Numbered from the stretch's first letter, positions 23,510-35,503 are shown. The stretch: 64,000 bases of DNA from Sipunculus nudus (GCA_026874595.1 CM049307.1:35506862-35570861), one strand, 5' to 3'. The notes: generated by a model from the sequence alone, not told the origin. Numbers and translations: made by a program.

Positions 23510-25440
23510 AATATTACAAATTGATTTCAGGACATTTTGTTGTGAAATTGCTAATTGGACTTGGAAGGATATGTTGAATGTGTTGGACCAGATCTGGTAT
23601 GGATCTACCTGTTTATAAATACGTCTATCCTGTATGGTGTTTCAGAAACATTTCAAACAGTTATTCAATTGTTTAAGTTTTGGGTGTTTAAAATGACCAA
23701 GGAAATTTAGCAGAGCAGCCACCCTGTAATATTTGACTAAAATTGGCAAGCGTCATTCTTCTACTGGCCACATGCGTCTCCCAACCTACTTAACCAAGTC
23801 GCCCTAACCTCGTTACTTCAAACACTTCATCGCACAGTCTTCCCATTTTTGTCTCATTCCAATCGCCCACTGCCTGACTTTGTCGTACATTTCCACCAGG
23901 CTGATTGGCCAAGGCCAGGAATGTTCCAAAACTAAACATGAACAACATCCTATATACATGAATGTTTGTTTTGTTTATTCACATCAACAAGGTATATATT
24001 GGGTAATCTACATACATAATTTAACGGCAAAACCGAATTCACAATATAACATGTTTCTTACATGTAGGTCATATCTGTCAATACTTATTTTACAACAGGG
24101 TTAATAGATTTGCATCTAGTGATATTCCGAGAAATGAAGCATATATTCTACCTGAAGTGAAATTTCCGATGCATTTCGCTTTGGTTGATAATCATAATCA
24201 TACATACAATGTCTTTAAAGACAAGACTAAAAGGGTACATTACTTGAGCATAACCCACATGAAAATATCAAATTTGGTTAAGATGAAAAAAAAAGTAGAA
24301 ATTGACCTCTGCATACTAGTGTGGGAGCATATGTAATCAAGTATTTTTTCTTCGTAAAAAGATGACACCCTACATTTTTGTGATCCCTAGGCCTTGACCT
24401 TTGCAAAAAAAATATGGTGCCCATTTTTCTAAAGGTGTTTGAAGATTTTTTTTTTCAGGTCAATTTTTAGTTTAGAGCAAAAATGGAGGGCCAATGTGTA
24501 TAAATACATACTTCAGTGGAAAATCTTGCAACATATCACCTCAAAATTGCTAGTGTGGTACATTAACTCAAAATAACTTGGACTATATACATTAAAAATT
24601 ATAATTACAAATTTAGAGAGCACTTATAGAGCGCATATCTCCGCCAACGCCTGCATGGATTCGCATTAACATACACCAAACTTTTAACAGACTATAAAAC
24701 ATTGAAAAAAAAAATTATTAAATAATCAGATCAGTTGTTCATAGGCTTATGGTCAGTTGTTCTACAAAATTTAATTGAAATTTAAAATACGTGTTGAGAC
24801 AACAACATTGTTGTAATTTGTACAATGGGTAAGGCAGACCGCTTGCTGTTTCAGGTAACCTGAATCGTATACACTAGTGCCCAGTGCTCCCTGGGTATCA
24901 CTAGAGGATAAATGTTTAGCCTTATTTATACAGAACATATATGAAAGTGACCCTCTCATTTCATCTCATCTCATTCCAATTTTCCATCATTACAGCGTGA
25001 CACTGTTTTCTCACTCGCAATCGTCCTAGAAATTCATCAGGTAGTTTACAGTAGACAAGTATCTACATACATTTTCATTTAGGATGAGACAAAAAGGGCA
25101 GTTAAGTATGGCTTAATGAAAAGCACATTATTTAGCTCAAGAATGCATTAAGGGGACTGTAATTTTTAGAAAATGTATCAAAATGAGGTTCTGTTGAAGG
25201 AAACAACCTTCTTTTCAAATTAAATATTAAATTTAATCATAATTCAAGAGTGTCACATTGAGTCAAATCAAGTTCTCCTATACCTGTTTCTATATGATCT
25301 TTTATCCCATCTGACGTCCTCCCCCCGCAAGTAAATTTTAAAATGATTTCTTTGGGCGGGATGATTTTTTAATTTATCTGGATATATAAGAAATCGATTG
25401 GCTGCTAGAAAAATCTTTTTTTCTCATTATTTTTAATTTT
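23510..25440. other. Intergenic, nothing recognised
   Basis: No gene seen; AT-rich with homopolymer runs. Confidence 0.35.
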
Positions 25441-25444
25441 GTTG

Positions 25445-25700
25445 CTTGCCGGAATCAAAGATTTCGGCAAGCATATTGGTCAGTTGCATATGTCTTATTG
25501 TCTGTCTGTCTGTCTGTTTGTTTGTTGCTTGCTCTCCGTGCCACAATTTTGCCACAATAACCTTGAAACTTACAGGGATGATGAAAAACAAAATTTCTAG
25601 GTGCCCTATTGTTTTTGGCCAAACTAGGTCAAAGGTCAAGGTCAAGGTCGTCAAAACTTCTCAAAACGGTTTTTCTTCATATCTTTGTGACTATTAGTCT
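25445..25700 (+). repeat. Dispersed molluscan-type repeat with AGGTCA half-sites
   Basis: Sequence of the common type with TGTCTGTCTGTCTGTTTGTTTG followed by a CTTGAAACTTACAGGGATGA phrase. It holds four AGGTCA-like half-sites in a row at 25626-25650 (AGGTCA, one base, AGGTCA, AGGTCA, AGGTCG). Direct repeats of this hexamer bind nuclear receptors, but the context is repetitive DNA. Confidence 0.4.
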
Positions 25701-26086
25701 TATCTACTTCAACAATAGCTCATTTTAATCGACATTCCAAGGCCTGTCATCTGGTGTGTAGCTGACTCAAATTTGCCGTAACCATGGTTACGAATTTTGG
25801 GGGAAAAGTCATGATATTTGAAAATAAGGGGTCTTATTTTTCTAACTTTGTCAGTTTTAAAGCTAGAGTGATCTAGTTTTTTGCATCAGGTAGCATTCAA
25901 CTAGTACTACAAGATTTTATAAACAAGTCTTGCAGTATCTCGTAAAATATCTCGTGAATAGAGATATTTCGAGATTTCATTCATCTTGCGCCAAAGGCCA
26001 CATTATTGCAGGAATCTTTTTAAAACTGACATATCATAAGCCCTACGCTAGTATCTCGAAATTGTTTTTTTTCATTTTTTGAATAT

Positions 26087-27000
26087 GGCTGCTAGGGGGC
26101 GCTGCAAACGACCCTAACACACATATCATTACATTGGCCATATCTCTAAAAACCAAAGCCTCAATTACATAAACTATAGCTTATTTTTTCCCTCTGAGTC
26201 TTTTCCATAAACTGATAATGACATCTGGTCTTAATCTTGTGTCACTTTGTCAGTGTGTCCGTCTGTTTGTCAGTTGTCCTCAAATTTGCCTGCTTGCTGG
26301 TTCTTGCGTCTCACATATAGCATTCTACAGGCCACAGTTTTTAAAGAAGCATTTGAAAACTGATGCATATTATGTTTTACAGAAATATCTCAAAACTTTT
26401 TTTTATTTTTTCGGATATGTCCGCTAGGTGGCGCTGCACATGACCCTCACACACATATCATTATATTGACCATATCTCTAAAACCCAAAGGCTCAATTAC
26501 AGAAACTATGGCTTATTTTCTTTCCCTGAGTCTTCTCCATGACCTAGTAATGTCATCTGGTCTCAATCTTGTGTCACTTTGTCAGTGTGTCTGTCTGTTT
26601 GTCAGCTGTCCTAAAATCCGCCTACTTGCTGGTTCTTGCGTCTCATATATATCATTCTACAGGCCACAGTTTTTTCAGGAATCCTTTTAAAATTGGTACA
26701 TCTTATGTGTTACACTAATATTTCAAAACAGATTTTTCATTTTCCGGATATAGCCACTAGGGGGCGCTGCACCTTCACCTCCCCAACATATCATGTTTTG
26801 GCCATATCTCCAAAATTATAAACCTTACCTACATAAACTATCGCTAATTTTGCTCTTCTTTACCTTCAGCACTTTTGTCTGGTAATCTTTTACCAAAGAT
26901 GTGTCAGTATGTCTGTCTGTTCGTCTTTTGTGGTCAGCTTTGTCTGCTTCCTCGTTGTTTTGTCTGATATGTCATTTTACAGGCCACAACTTCTCAGCAC
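26087..27000 (+). repeat. Tandem repeat, about 338-bp unit, roughly 3 copies
   Basis: The block with CACACATATCATTA, CCATATCTCTAAAA, CATCTGGTCT, TGTGTCACTTTGTCAGTGTG and CTACAGGCCACAGTTTTT occurs twice at an offset of about 338 bp (26222 and 26561). A more diverged third copy runs through about 26970. Each copy begins with a CTAG(G/T)GGCGCTGCA motif (26087-26105, 26421-26437, 26753-26771) similar to the CTCF core. Non-coding. Confidence 0.85.
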
Positions 27001-27169
27001 AAGCAGGGTCATTCAAATAATAGAAAACCCACAATATGTTCTGTCTGTCCGTCTGTCTGTCAACTTCCGGCAAGCGCTCGACCTCTGGTCGTCTAGTTTT
27101 ACTATTTTTTGGCGGAGGTACCTGCCTCCTATTTTGATGCTTCTTACACTACCTTACACCGTACATGGT

Positions 27170-27562
27170 TCCTTTTTTTCGGGCTCCCTTTCGGGGTGTG
27201 CCAGTCTGGCGCATTCCTGTCAGGTGCGCGGGAACTTAATTCATATAATAAGCCTCGCGCTATCTCTGGTGTGAACCCGAGCCAGCCAGCAGCTGGTTTA
27301 AACACACTGGATAGCCATCAGATCTTCCCGAAGATTTTTACAATTCGGTCCCCGAATGATCGACGTATCCATCCACGGCCCCCATAAGGCTGGGGCCAGC
27401 CCGATATCAAGAAGTCAAGCTCCCCGATATCTTCCCAATTATTTTTAGACCCTGGGTGAAAGTCCGGCATGGGAAGACACCTGCCGCAGTCAGGCTCGAA
27501 CCCACGCCCCCAGTACACTGGCTTAGTAGTCAGACACGCTAACCGCTTGACCACCGGGACTG
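27170..27562 (-). mobile_element. tRNA-derived SINE
   Basis: On the minus strand a tRNA-like head has an A box TGGTCAAGCGGTT (27553-27541) and a B box GGTTCGAGCC (27502-27493) at normal pol III spacing, followed by a tRNA-unrelated body. A real tRNA is excluded because the anticodon arm does not pair well and no acceptor stem closes. The left limit is approximate and no target duplication was identified. Confidence 0.65.
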
Positions 27563-27600
27563 GTTTGGAAAGTCTTGATTTGTGAATTCACGCGGTATGG

Positions 27601-27616
27601 CCACCAGGTGGCGTGC
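27601..27616 (+). promoter_or_regulatory. CTCF-like motif
   Basis: CCACCAGGTGGCGTGC resembles the core CTCF consensus. It lies outside the 338-bp tandem array but in the same orientation as the three copies there. Binding is not shown. Confidence 0.25.
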
Positions 27617-28180
27617 CCGCAATGTTTGTATTTTGCCCCATTGATTTCACCAGGTGAAAGCTTTTCACCACTTGTGTACAGGAGTGTAATTCTGATTCTA
27701 AGATCAGAATGAAATATTGCCAGGTATCATAATATTTTAAGGATAAGAGCACTATATGTGTAAATAGAGTGTACTACTAAATGTGTATATTTAACATACC
27801 AGGTATGTGAATAGTTCTCTGTTATATAAACCCAATATATAATATAGACAATTCGAAAATGTTCAGAGAAAACAATATGGGCCTTTTGTATGTAAAGGCA
27901 TTACAAAAATAAACTTTCTTATGCTCTTGTCTCTGTTTACGTTGTTTTATTTTTTATTTTTCTTTTAATTTATTTTTCTTACAGTTTTTTTTTCTAAAAC
28001 CATTTCAATATTAGCTGAATGAAATGTCAAAACTGAATAAAAAAAAATTTGCAACATGTTTTATATGGTTTCTACAATGGTGAAGAACAAAAATGCATTG
28101 GGTTTAACATTTTTACAAACAAAATTTACTCAAGACAGTTTGCTACATATACTCCTATACTATATACCATCGACAAAAGA
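27617..28180. other. 3' flank of the GPCR gene
   Basis: AT-rich. Includes the probable 3' UTR of the minus-strand GPCR just below 28181. Nothing else recognised. Confidence 0.35.
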
Positions 28181-29245
28181 TCATATATGGTTTTCATCAC
28201 TCACAGTCATTCTTTTGTTGCCCTCTTCACTGGAAGGTAACGCCATCGGTGTTTGGTAATGACCTTCACATTTAAGGCACGAAAACATTTCTAAGAACTC
28301 TTTCCTGAATCGTCTGCTGCTGAGGACGTACAGTCCCAGGTTACTGCAGTAGGTGATTGTGCCGACCAGGTTGATGATACTCTCCGCGAACACCATGCCG
28401 TTAGTGCGATCCCATTGGAATACTTGTTCCAACACGTAGTAAATCGCATTGGGAGTCGTGCAGACGATATAGGACAAGCAGATAACGAGGGCAGTCAGTG
28501 TGAAGGTTTCTGTTTGTTTCTCATTCTTACCTTTTGCTGTGGCGTTTGTCATCCCCCGGCGCTTACGCTCTGCCTTTGCTAGGTTTATGATCAGAATGGT
28601 ATTGCAAATGGTTAGAACAACAAAAGGCAAAATACTGTATAAAGTTATCATTAACCAAGGGGCCACGTAAGAGGCATAGAAACGATGTCCGGGAAAAGAT
28701 TTACAACCTTCCTCTCCCAGTCCGTATGCCCAAAGTCTATCACAATTGATAGCCGCGGCCACAAAGAGGACAACCGCGCTGGTGATAGTAGCCTTTCTTC
28801 TAGAATTCCATCGACTGGCTTGCAGAGGTCTGACCACGGCCAACACCCGCTCAATAGCAACCACCATCAGTGTGAAGGAGGAATAGTAGATGGCCACCAA
28901 GAAGAAAAACCGGAACAATCGACAGCTTACGTCTGAAATCAGCTTCAGCTGCAGTTTAAACACGGCCTGTAGCCAGTTTTCTAGGGTGTCCATGAAAAGG
29001 ACGACAGTATCGGATACAGCAATGGTCGTGAAGTAGACGCTTACCGTGCATGCACGAACATTGGGGCGGCGCATTAGTAACACGATCAAGATGTTGCTCA
29101 CCACCCCAGCCACAAACACGATGGGCAAGACGTACAAATTGATGATGTCACTTGCAACCAGGTACTCATCTGTGCTTCCTTGCCCTTGACTGCCGGCTGA
29201 TGAACCCGCACTATTCTGGTGGCCACTGTCGTCAATGAAAGTACA
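28181..29245 (-). CDS. Rhodopsin-class GPCR, orphan, probable peptide-type (partial 5')
   Basis: The open frame codes for 354 residues ending in TGA at 28183-28181. No in-frame ATG precedes TM1 and a stop lies 5' of about 29257, so the start codon is probably in an upstream exon; the acceptor may be the AG before 29245, or an AG slightly further in. Seven hydrophobic segments are present. Landmarks (numbered from 29245): Asn51 in TM1, Asp79 in TM2, the disulfide pair Cys108 and Cys181, Pro207 in TM5, and a basic third loop KAERKRR. Several signatures are altered: DRY is ERV (132-134), the TM4 Trp is absent, CWxP in TM6 is CTTP (262-265), and NPxxY in TM7 is NLGLY (292-296). It would act at the plasma membrane through G proteins; the ligand is unknown. 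The overall look fits the large lophotrochozoan set of FMRFamide/peptide-type orphan receptors. The first ATG is inside TM1, so any shorter start would destroy the fold. Confidence 0.88.
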   Translation of the reverse strand, partial: CTFIDDSGHQNSAGSSAGSQGQGSTDEYLVASDIINLYVLPIVFVAGVVSNILIVLLMRRPNVRACTVSVYFTTIAVSDTVVLFMDTLENWLQAVFKLQLKLISDVSCRLFRFFFLVAIYYSSFTLMVVAIERVLAVVRPLQASRWNSRRKATITSAVVLFVAAAINCDRLWAYGLGEEGCKSFPGHRFYASYVAPWLMITLYSILPFVVLTICNTILIINLAKAERKRRGMTNATAKGKNEKQTETFTLTALVICLSYIVCTTPNAIYYVLEQVFQWDRTNGMVFAESIINLVGTITYCSNLGLYVLSSRRFRKEFLEMFSCLKCEGHYQTPMALPSSEEGNKRMTVSDENHI

Positions 29246-29449
29246 CTTTTTTAAATAAGATTAAGATTAAAAAAATAAAAGTTCAGATATTTTTAATATT
29301 CAGTTTCTAAACAAGGAAGAAGCATGGTAGATAACAGAGACTAGATATTAGGTCACCAAAAGAAGACTACCTTTTAGAGAATGTCTAATATAAAAAGAAG
29401 AGAGATAAGGTGCATGTACATTTGTCATTTGATAGTAAACTACGTTACT
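29246..29449. other. Upstream region or intron of the GPCR
   Basis: A pyrimidine-rich stretch on the minus strand next to 29245 is compatible with a splice acceptor. No upstream exon was recognised before the transposon boundary at 29450. Confidence 0.35.
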
Positions 29450-29460
29450 TACACTCTAAA

Positions 29461-29590
29461 AACGGATTGGTTGAAACAGCTACCAATTTAATTGGTTGAG
29501 GCAGATATTGGTTAAAATCAACCAAATATTGTTTGAGTAGAGTCCAGAATATTGGTTGACACCGACCGCGGCCAATTGGTTGCCCGCAAA
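29461..29590. repeat. Subterminal GGTTGA-rich block, left end
   Basis: Repeated ATTGGTT(G/A)A and CAACCAAT words just inside the left terminus, matching in kind the longer array at 42446-42735. Confidence 0.65.
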
Positions 29591-29724
29591 CTGATAATCT
29601 GATACAAAGTAACATTTAGATTTGTTTCTGACACGGGAGCACGTGCGCAATCGCCTTTCCTCATTGGACGCTGCATAGGAGCTGCGTGTTTGTCCACGTG
29701 TTTTGTAGCGTCTTCTAGTTCAAC

Positions 29725-29812
29725 ATGGACAAATTTGTGAAGAAGATACTTGAAAAGTTGAAGTTGAAGCAGGAGCAAGGGACCTGGGTGTTTTTCACAG
29801 GTCATATAAAGG
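29725..29812 (+). pseudogene. Relic gene, possible first exon (MDKFV...)
   Basis: An ATG after a GC-richer leader opens MDKFVKKILEKLKLK and continues to FFTGHIK before a good donor GTAAGG at 29813 (an alternative donor lies at the CAG|GTCATA at about 29800). Uncharacterised transposon-linked proteins of fish and molluscs often begin MDxFV with a SAM-like helix bundle; that comparison is from memory. It ends one base into a codon, which is the phase needed by the relic exon at 36421. Confidence 0.35.
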
Positions 29813-30286
29813 GTAAGGCTTATTTGTCTGGTTAGATTTCACTGGCTTTGGTATTTAATTTGGCTGTAAAGTATTTTTAGAACTGACTTAATTTAACCAG
29901 TGTATTTAGTTTAAAACCGACACGCTAAATTCATTGCCGTCATGATCGATTGATGATGTAAAAAACATTAGATCACTTCATTAGAATCCAATAACATCTT
30001 GCATATTCTAAGTCATCCGATTCTAAAAATGTTCATATTCCAAAGAGAAAATGTTCTCTTATCTTATTTTTTTGTACCCTTCTTAATTTTTCTTATGAAT
30101 ATGAAGCAGTGTAACCTGTTTTGGTGTAAATAAAAATTAATGGCTGACTGTTCTGCCACAGGGAGCACGATACGAAGGGAAACCATGCATGCTGTCAAAT
30201 AGTGCGCATGCGCAGACTAAATTTATTTGTTTGACAGATGTTAGAAGATACATAGGCGTGGCCCGTGGGAACATCATTTCTTTGAA

Positions 30287-30289
<3 letters not shown>

Positions 30290-30347
<58 letters not shown>

Positions 30348-30356
30348 ATATATATT
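30290..30356. repeat. (AT)n microsatellite
   Basis: Near-perfect TA run with short ATATAT/TATTATATA ends. Confidence 0.9.
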
Positions 30357-30487
30357 GGTGACAAAAATCCTATAGGAAATCTTTACAGAAGGTTACTAAC
30401 CTTGGGCCAAGTGGGTCTTAGCCCATACAAAATGTTTAAGAAAAAATATAGAGATTTCAGGTAATTTTACACAATTAAAATTTAGGA

Positions 30488-30488
30488 C

Positions 30489-30560
<72 letters not shown>
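30488..30560. repeat. (AT)n microsatellite
   Basis: Long uninterrupted AT run; a G-tract-rich segment follows at 30617-30651. Confidence 0.95.
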
Positions 30561-30561
<1 letters not shown>

Positions 30562-30839
30562 GCATATGGGCAAAAATATTCCATTAAATAGCCCCCACCC
30601 CAACTTTCAATTTTTGTGTGTGGGGGGGGGGGGTGTGGGGGGGGGGGGGGCTTCGGTTCCAATGCCTTTAATATGTCATATGCCCCTTCCAATAAATATT
30701 TAAATGTGTAATATGAATAGAAATTAAGTACAAATAAAATGAAATATTAAAAACATGTTTGTGTTACGTCACAGGAATATAAAACAAATATATTCCTTTA
30801 TAAAATAACATTAAAAAATAACATTAACATCTTCAAAAA

Positions 30840-31050
30840 ATATTTTAAATGAATATATATTTATATATATATATGCTTTATAAGTATATACTAAATAAGT
30901 ATATATATATATATATACTTACATATATATATTATAATGTATATATAATATTGATATATATATATAATAAAATAATAATATATAATGATATAATATATAA
31001 TATTGATATGTTTGTTTATATATGTTTATATTGTCATATATATATTGTCT
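30840..31050. repeat. AT-rich low-complexity block
   Basis: Interrupted (TA)n and ATAATA sequence; the open frame over it is low-complexity. Confidence 0.8.
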
Positions 31051-31424
31051 TTTCAAAGGCTTTCTTATTAATTGTTGGTGTGGTCTAATTTAAGTTTCAT
31101 CATTTTACACAGCATGTTCATTTCTTTCGGGTCACCCTGTGTTCTGTGTGCAGGAAGACCCTTGCCGCTTGGAATAAAAGGGTCAAGGCCAAGAAGTCAT
31201 GTGTCGGATGAAACCCAAATCATGTCTTTTTCAGTGCATATGTAAACCTGACTCAAACGACTTACAAGAATAATGATTTTGGAGCCACTATAGAACGCGG
31301 GCTTCGCTTCTTTTTAGGAACATATAAATAAAATTGTCTCCTCTCATTCCCTAATTTAACTCCTACTTTTCCCCTGTAGATGTCCCTACACTTAACTCTT
31401 CTAACATGAACTATACTAAGCATC

Positions 31425-31505
31425 AGAAGTCGCCTGAATCGGAATCGAACCTACGATCTCTAGTCTAGGAGCCCTACACGCTACTAAGTGAGCCGTGAAG
31501 ACGAG
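31425..31505 (-). mobile_element. tRNA-derived SINE head
   Basis: The minus strand reads GGCTCACTTAGTAGCG (D-arm/A-box-like), an anticodon-like arm, then an exact B box GGTTCGATTCC (31451-31441). It lacks a closing acceptor stem, so it is treated as a tRNA-derived repeat and not a tRNA gene. Confidence 0.5.
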
Positions 31506-31757
31506 ATACCAGCAGGAGCAATCTTTGTTCATTCATAAATGCGATTGAAGAGGCATCTATCGCGAAAATGGGAAACCATTTACTATTTTAAAAGGAAAGT
31601 TAAGCTTTAGGTGGGGGCTCCGCCCCCACACCCCCGTTCAGACGGGGAACCCAGGTTCCCCGGACCCCTCCTCCTCTAATATAATAAACTCCAGCCATGA
31701 GCAAAATTAAATACGGGAATTCTTAGGAAAATGATATGTATCGGCCTTTTCCAGGAA

Positions 31758-31766
31758 ACAATTTAT
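31758..31766. repeat. 9-bp target-site duplication, left
   Basis: ACAATTTAT immediately before GGGAGGG; repeated at 35504-35512. Confidence 0.92.
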
Positions 31767-32477
31767 GGGAGGGTATAATTCGCTGATCAGCGCGCTGATC
31801 AGCGGTCTGCAGTATAAAACGCTGATCAGCACGCTGATCAGCAACCTTTCAATTAAAGCCTTAATTTCAGGCCAATTAGCCCCCATAAAGCAACCTTCGA
31901 CTATTTTGTGATTAAATATTATTAAAAGCACCTAATCTATCAGTATTACGTATTGTCAAACATATGCATATATTTTATTGTGTTAATTATTATACATATA
32001 TAACCTATACCTACCAGTGACTATTTCGCTGATCAGCAGCGCTGATCATCGATCTTTCAATCCAAGCATTAATTTCAGGAAAATTAGCCCAAATATAACA
32101 ATCTCCGACTATTATATGATTAAGTGTGATCTGTAGACACATGCTCTATAAGTATTTCGTATTTACAAACACACGAATACATTTTTAACGTATTACTTAT
32201 TATGCATGAAACCTTTCTACCACCTACTATTACGCTGATCAGCAAACTGCGCAATCGCTTGACGCTGATAAAGTGCTCATCGGCAACGATTTACGTATTT
32301 CTTGACTAAGATACCTGTCATAGTAATTCTCTATAATGGTAACATAGAGGACTCTCAGTTGTTTTACTTATTTCCTGTGAAAACGGAATGATTGCCAATA
32401 CATCGTACCACATACAATTTACAAATATCCGTTCCCCACCGACCACTCGGAGATATTAGCTGACAGTAGGGGGCGCT
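31767..32477 (+). repeat. Mutator-like element, left terminal inverted repeat
   Basis: About 711 bp whose reverse complement recurs at 34793-35503 with scattered substitutions. It starts GGGAGGGTATAATTCGCTGA and contains several 12-bp palindromes CGCTGATCAGCG or near copies, most of them in the outer 100 bp, plausible transposase binding sites. Confidence 0.92.
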
Positions 32478-33940
32478 TCAGTAATTTGTTGGTAGGTGTT
32501 CACCGGCCAGGTGATAGAAAAAGCTGAGATATATACTTAATTAGTTTGAATATATTTAAAAATTTGAATTTATTTACAATATCATGCACTTATATTTAAG
32601 TGAAAATGCCACTAATGAACCCACAGCAATATATTGTCGACTGTGGATTTTTTTTTGCAATCGCTTATATTGTTTAATATTGTTTCAATTAATAAATTTG
32701 AAAGTAGGCCTATAAGAACAGGTAAAACAACATGTATTTTTATCAGACAAAAGTGAGAGCGCATTTTACTTAATTGTTAAGATGAAGACATATTTAATCT
32801 ATTTCAAATAAGAAACCGTAATAGGATTTACAATTAAATGAAAGGATCTTTCTAAGAAAAACTATAGGTTTCAACAGGTACAGCATCTGAAAAATAACAC
32901 CTTAATATTTATTTTATAGAGTCTACCATAGCAGAGCAGGCTGTTACATGAAAAGTTATAGTTTTGGATAATTTAATGCATAAGTGTATTATCAATTTCA
33001 ACACCGTTTCAGACTTAAAGCAATGGTTGGAAATTATATTTATGAAAGATTGAGCTGGAGACTAGTATTTTCATTCGAATTTCACGGTCCCACATAATTA
33101 ATTGAGAAAATAAGAAGGGTACACTTGTGCAATGTACTTTATAATAAAAAAAATATATTTTAACCTTGGAAATTGCGTATTTTTAATTGTATGTGTTACG
33201 TTTATATCCAGAAACAAAATACAACTGCAAACCACAGAAGGTATAATGCAATAAATAGAAGGAAAATATAGCAATCTTTCTCGGTCAATAAAACTGTTGG
33301 TGATAAAAATATTTTCTAAAATGTCATATAATAAGTCATTTTTTTCTTCTTAAATAAATGAATATTTTCAATATATAACGGTGTTGAAGAAGGATAACAG
33401 TGTTGAATTAATATAAATGAAATCATTGGCAAAATTATAACTTAAAGCATGCAGACTTCTTTTATAATAAATATTTTAAAAGTTCAATTTTTAAAAGTAC
33501 ATATCACATTGATCCCTATAAAATCGATGAAATTCTTAATAACAGTGCCAGTTTGTAGAATTTAGATGTTACATCTATCCTTTTTTTTTTGTTTCAACAT
33601 CGTTCATCAACATTCAGTTCCGTTTAAAGTTAAAAATAACAGTGATGATTTACAATGGTTTTGAAAACAAGATATGATATTCATTAAAAAAGATTAATTA
33701 CTCCAACCTTTCTAGTACTCAGTAAATTCATGTGTTGATAGTGTGAGCTGTAACCCAAAACAATGAAAAGCATTCCTACCAATCATTTTGGAGTAATATA
33801 TAAGTAACGGTGTTAGAGCAATAAATATACGGACATTTTTACACAATTATGGAAACTTCCTGTTGTAAATGAAAAAAATACATACCGATAATGATGGTTT
33901 TATGGAGTCATTTTGTGACGTTATTTCAACTTTTATATAT

Positions 33941-33943
<3 letters not shown>

Positions 33944-34039
<96 letters not shown>

Positions 34040-34040
34040 A
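33944..34040. repeat. Compound (TA)n-(TG)n microsatellite
   Basis: A TA run with one ACA interruption at about 33985, followed by about 14 TG dinucleotides. Confidence 0.95.
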
Positions 34041-34792
34041 TTTAAACAGGAGTAAGTCTATCAACATCGTGTCATGGCGATCAAATCGTCTATATAACGG
34101 CGTTGAAAAAAAGGTTCTGGCGACCCACATTTTAAACGCAAAAGAGTGGGAAAATAAGAGAGATGTAAAGAAATTTGTGGAAGTTTTTAAGGAAAGATTA
34201 TATTAAACATGAAGAGTGAAAAAATCCTCGGGCTATATACGTACCATTCTTAATAAAAAATAAGAGGATATCAGTCTTTTATTATGGCAAGGGACAGGTA
34301 ATTTTTAATGACCTTTTTAACCATAAAGTATAAATTTTGAGCATATAAGGTATTAATTCGCTAAATAAATAAGCGCAAATTAAGCAGAAAATATGGTACT
34401 GAAATTCAATCCCGAAAGCAAAATGACAGATTATATATATATATAATTTAAAATTATATATATAATATATGGAGTTGGCTTTGGTAATCAAGTATGCCAT
34501 TTGTTGCTTAAAACTTAATTTTGAATTAATTATAATCGTCTTTCTCCTTTTCATAGTTTCAATTTGTATTGGCATTTCACAGAATGCTTTTTTGTAAGTC
34601 ATGCGTGTGCTTTTTTATACTGCAATATATTTTCTGTGATACTTTAAATAAATCTTCGCTCATTCTATTTGAGACACTGATGAGTGGCTTGTGAAATGGT
34701 CTGTCAGTTTTCATTTGTGCGAAAAAAATTTACTATTCTTATGTGGAAAACTGAATAAATGCACTGGCTCTTGGGGAAAGAAGTATAGTGCA

Positions 34793-35503
34793 GCGCCCCC
34801 TACTGTCAGCAATATCTCCGAGTGGTCGGTGGGGAACGGATATTTGTAAATTGTATATGGTACGATGTATTGGCAATCATTCCGTTTTCACAGGAAATAA
34901 GTAAAACAACTGAGAGTCCTCTATGTCACCATTATAGAGAATTACTATGACAGGTATCTTAGTCAAGAAATACGTAAATCGTTGCCGATGAGCACTTTAT
35001 CATCGTCCAGCGATTGTGCAGTTTGCTGATCAGCGAAATAATAGGTGGTAGCAAGGTTTCATGCATAATAAGTAATACATTAAAAATGTATTCGTGTGTT
35101 TTTAAATACGAAATACTAATAGAGCATGTGTCTTCAGATCACACTTAATCACATAATAGTCGGAGATTGTTATATTTGGGCTAATTTTCCTTAAATTAAT
35201 GCTTGGATTGAAAGGTCGACGATCAGCGCTGCTGATCAGCGAAATAGTCACTGGCAGGTAGGTTGCGTTTCATGTATAATAATTAACACAATAAAAATAG
35301 ATGCATATGTTTGATAATACGAAATATTGATAGATAAGGTGCTTTTAATCATATTTAATCACAAACTAGTCGAATGTTGCTTTATGGGGTCTAATATGCC
35401 TGAAATTAATGCTTTAAATGAAAGGTCGCTGATCAGCGCGCTGATCAGCGTTTTATACTGCAGACCGCTGATCAGCGCGCTGATCAGCGAATTATACCCT
35501 CCC
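34793..35503 (-). repeat. Mutator-like element, right terminal inverted repeat
   Basis: Reverse complement of 31767-32477; ends CCCTCCC directly before the second ACAATTTAT. Confidence 0.92.

Larger units (their letters stand above)
31767..35503. mobile_element. Non-autonomous Mutator-like (MULE) element, 3737 bp
   Basis: Long terminal inverted repeats of about 711 bp at each end and an exact 9-bp target duplication (ACAATTTAT) fit the Mutator superfamily. The 2.3-kb interior has no long open frame; it holds AT-rich DNA and a TA/TG microsatellite, so transposase would come from elsewhere. The inner edge of each repeat carries AGTAGGGGGCGCT. It lies within the larger element 29450-42745 and probably inserted later. 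Confidence 0.88.

Noticed and set aside
27476-27562. Functional tRNA gene on the minus strand
   Set aside because: A and B boxes are present, but the anticodon stem is poor and no acceptor stem pairs, so it is called a SINE head.
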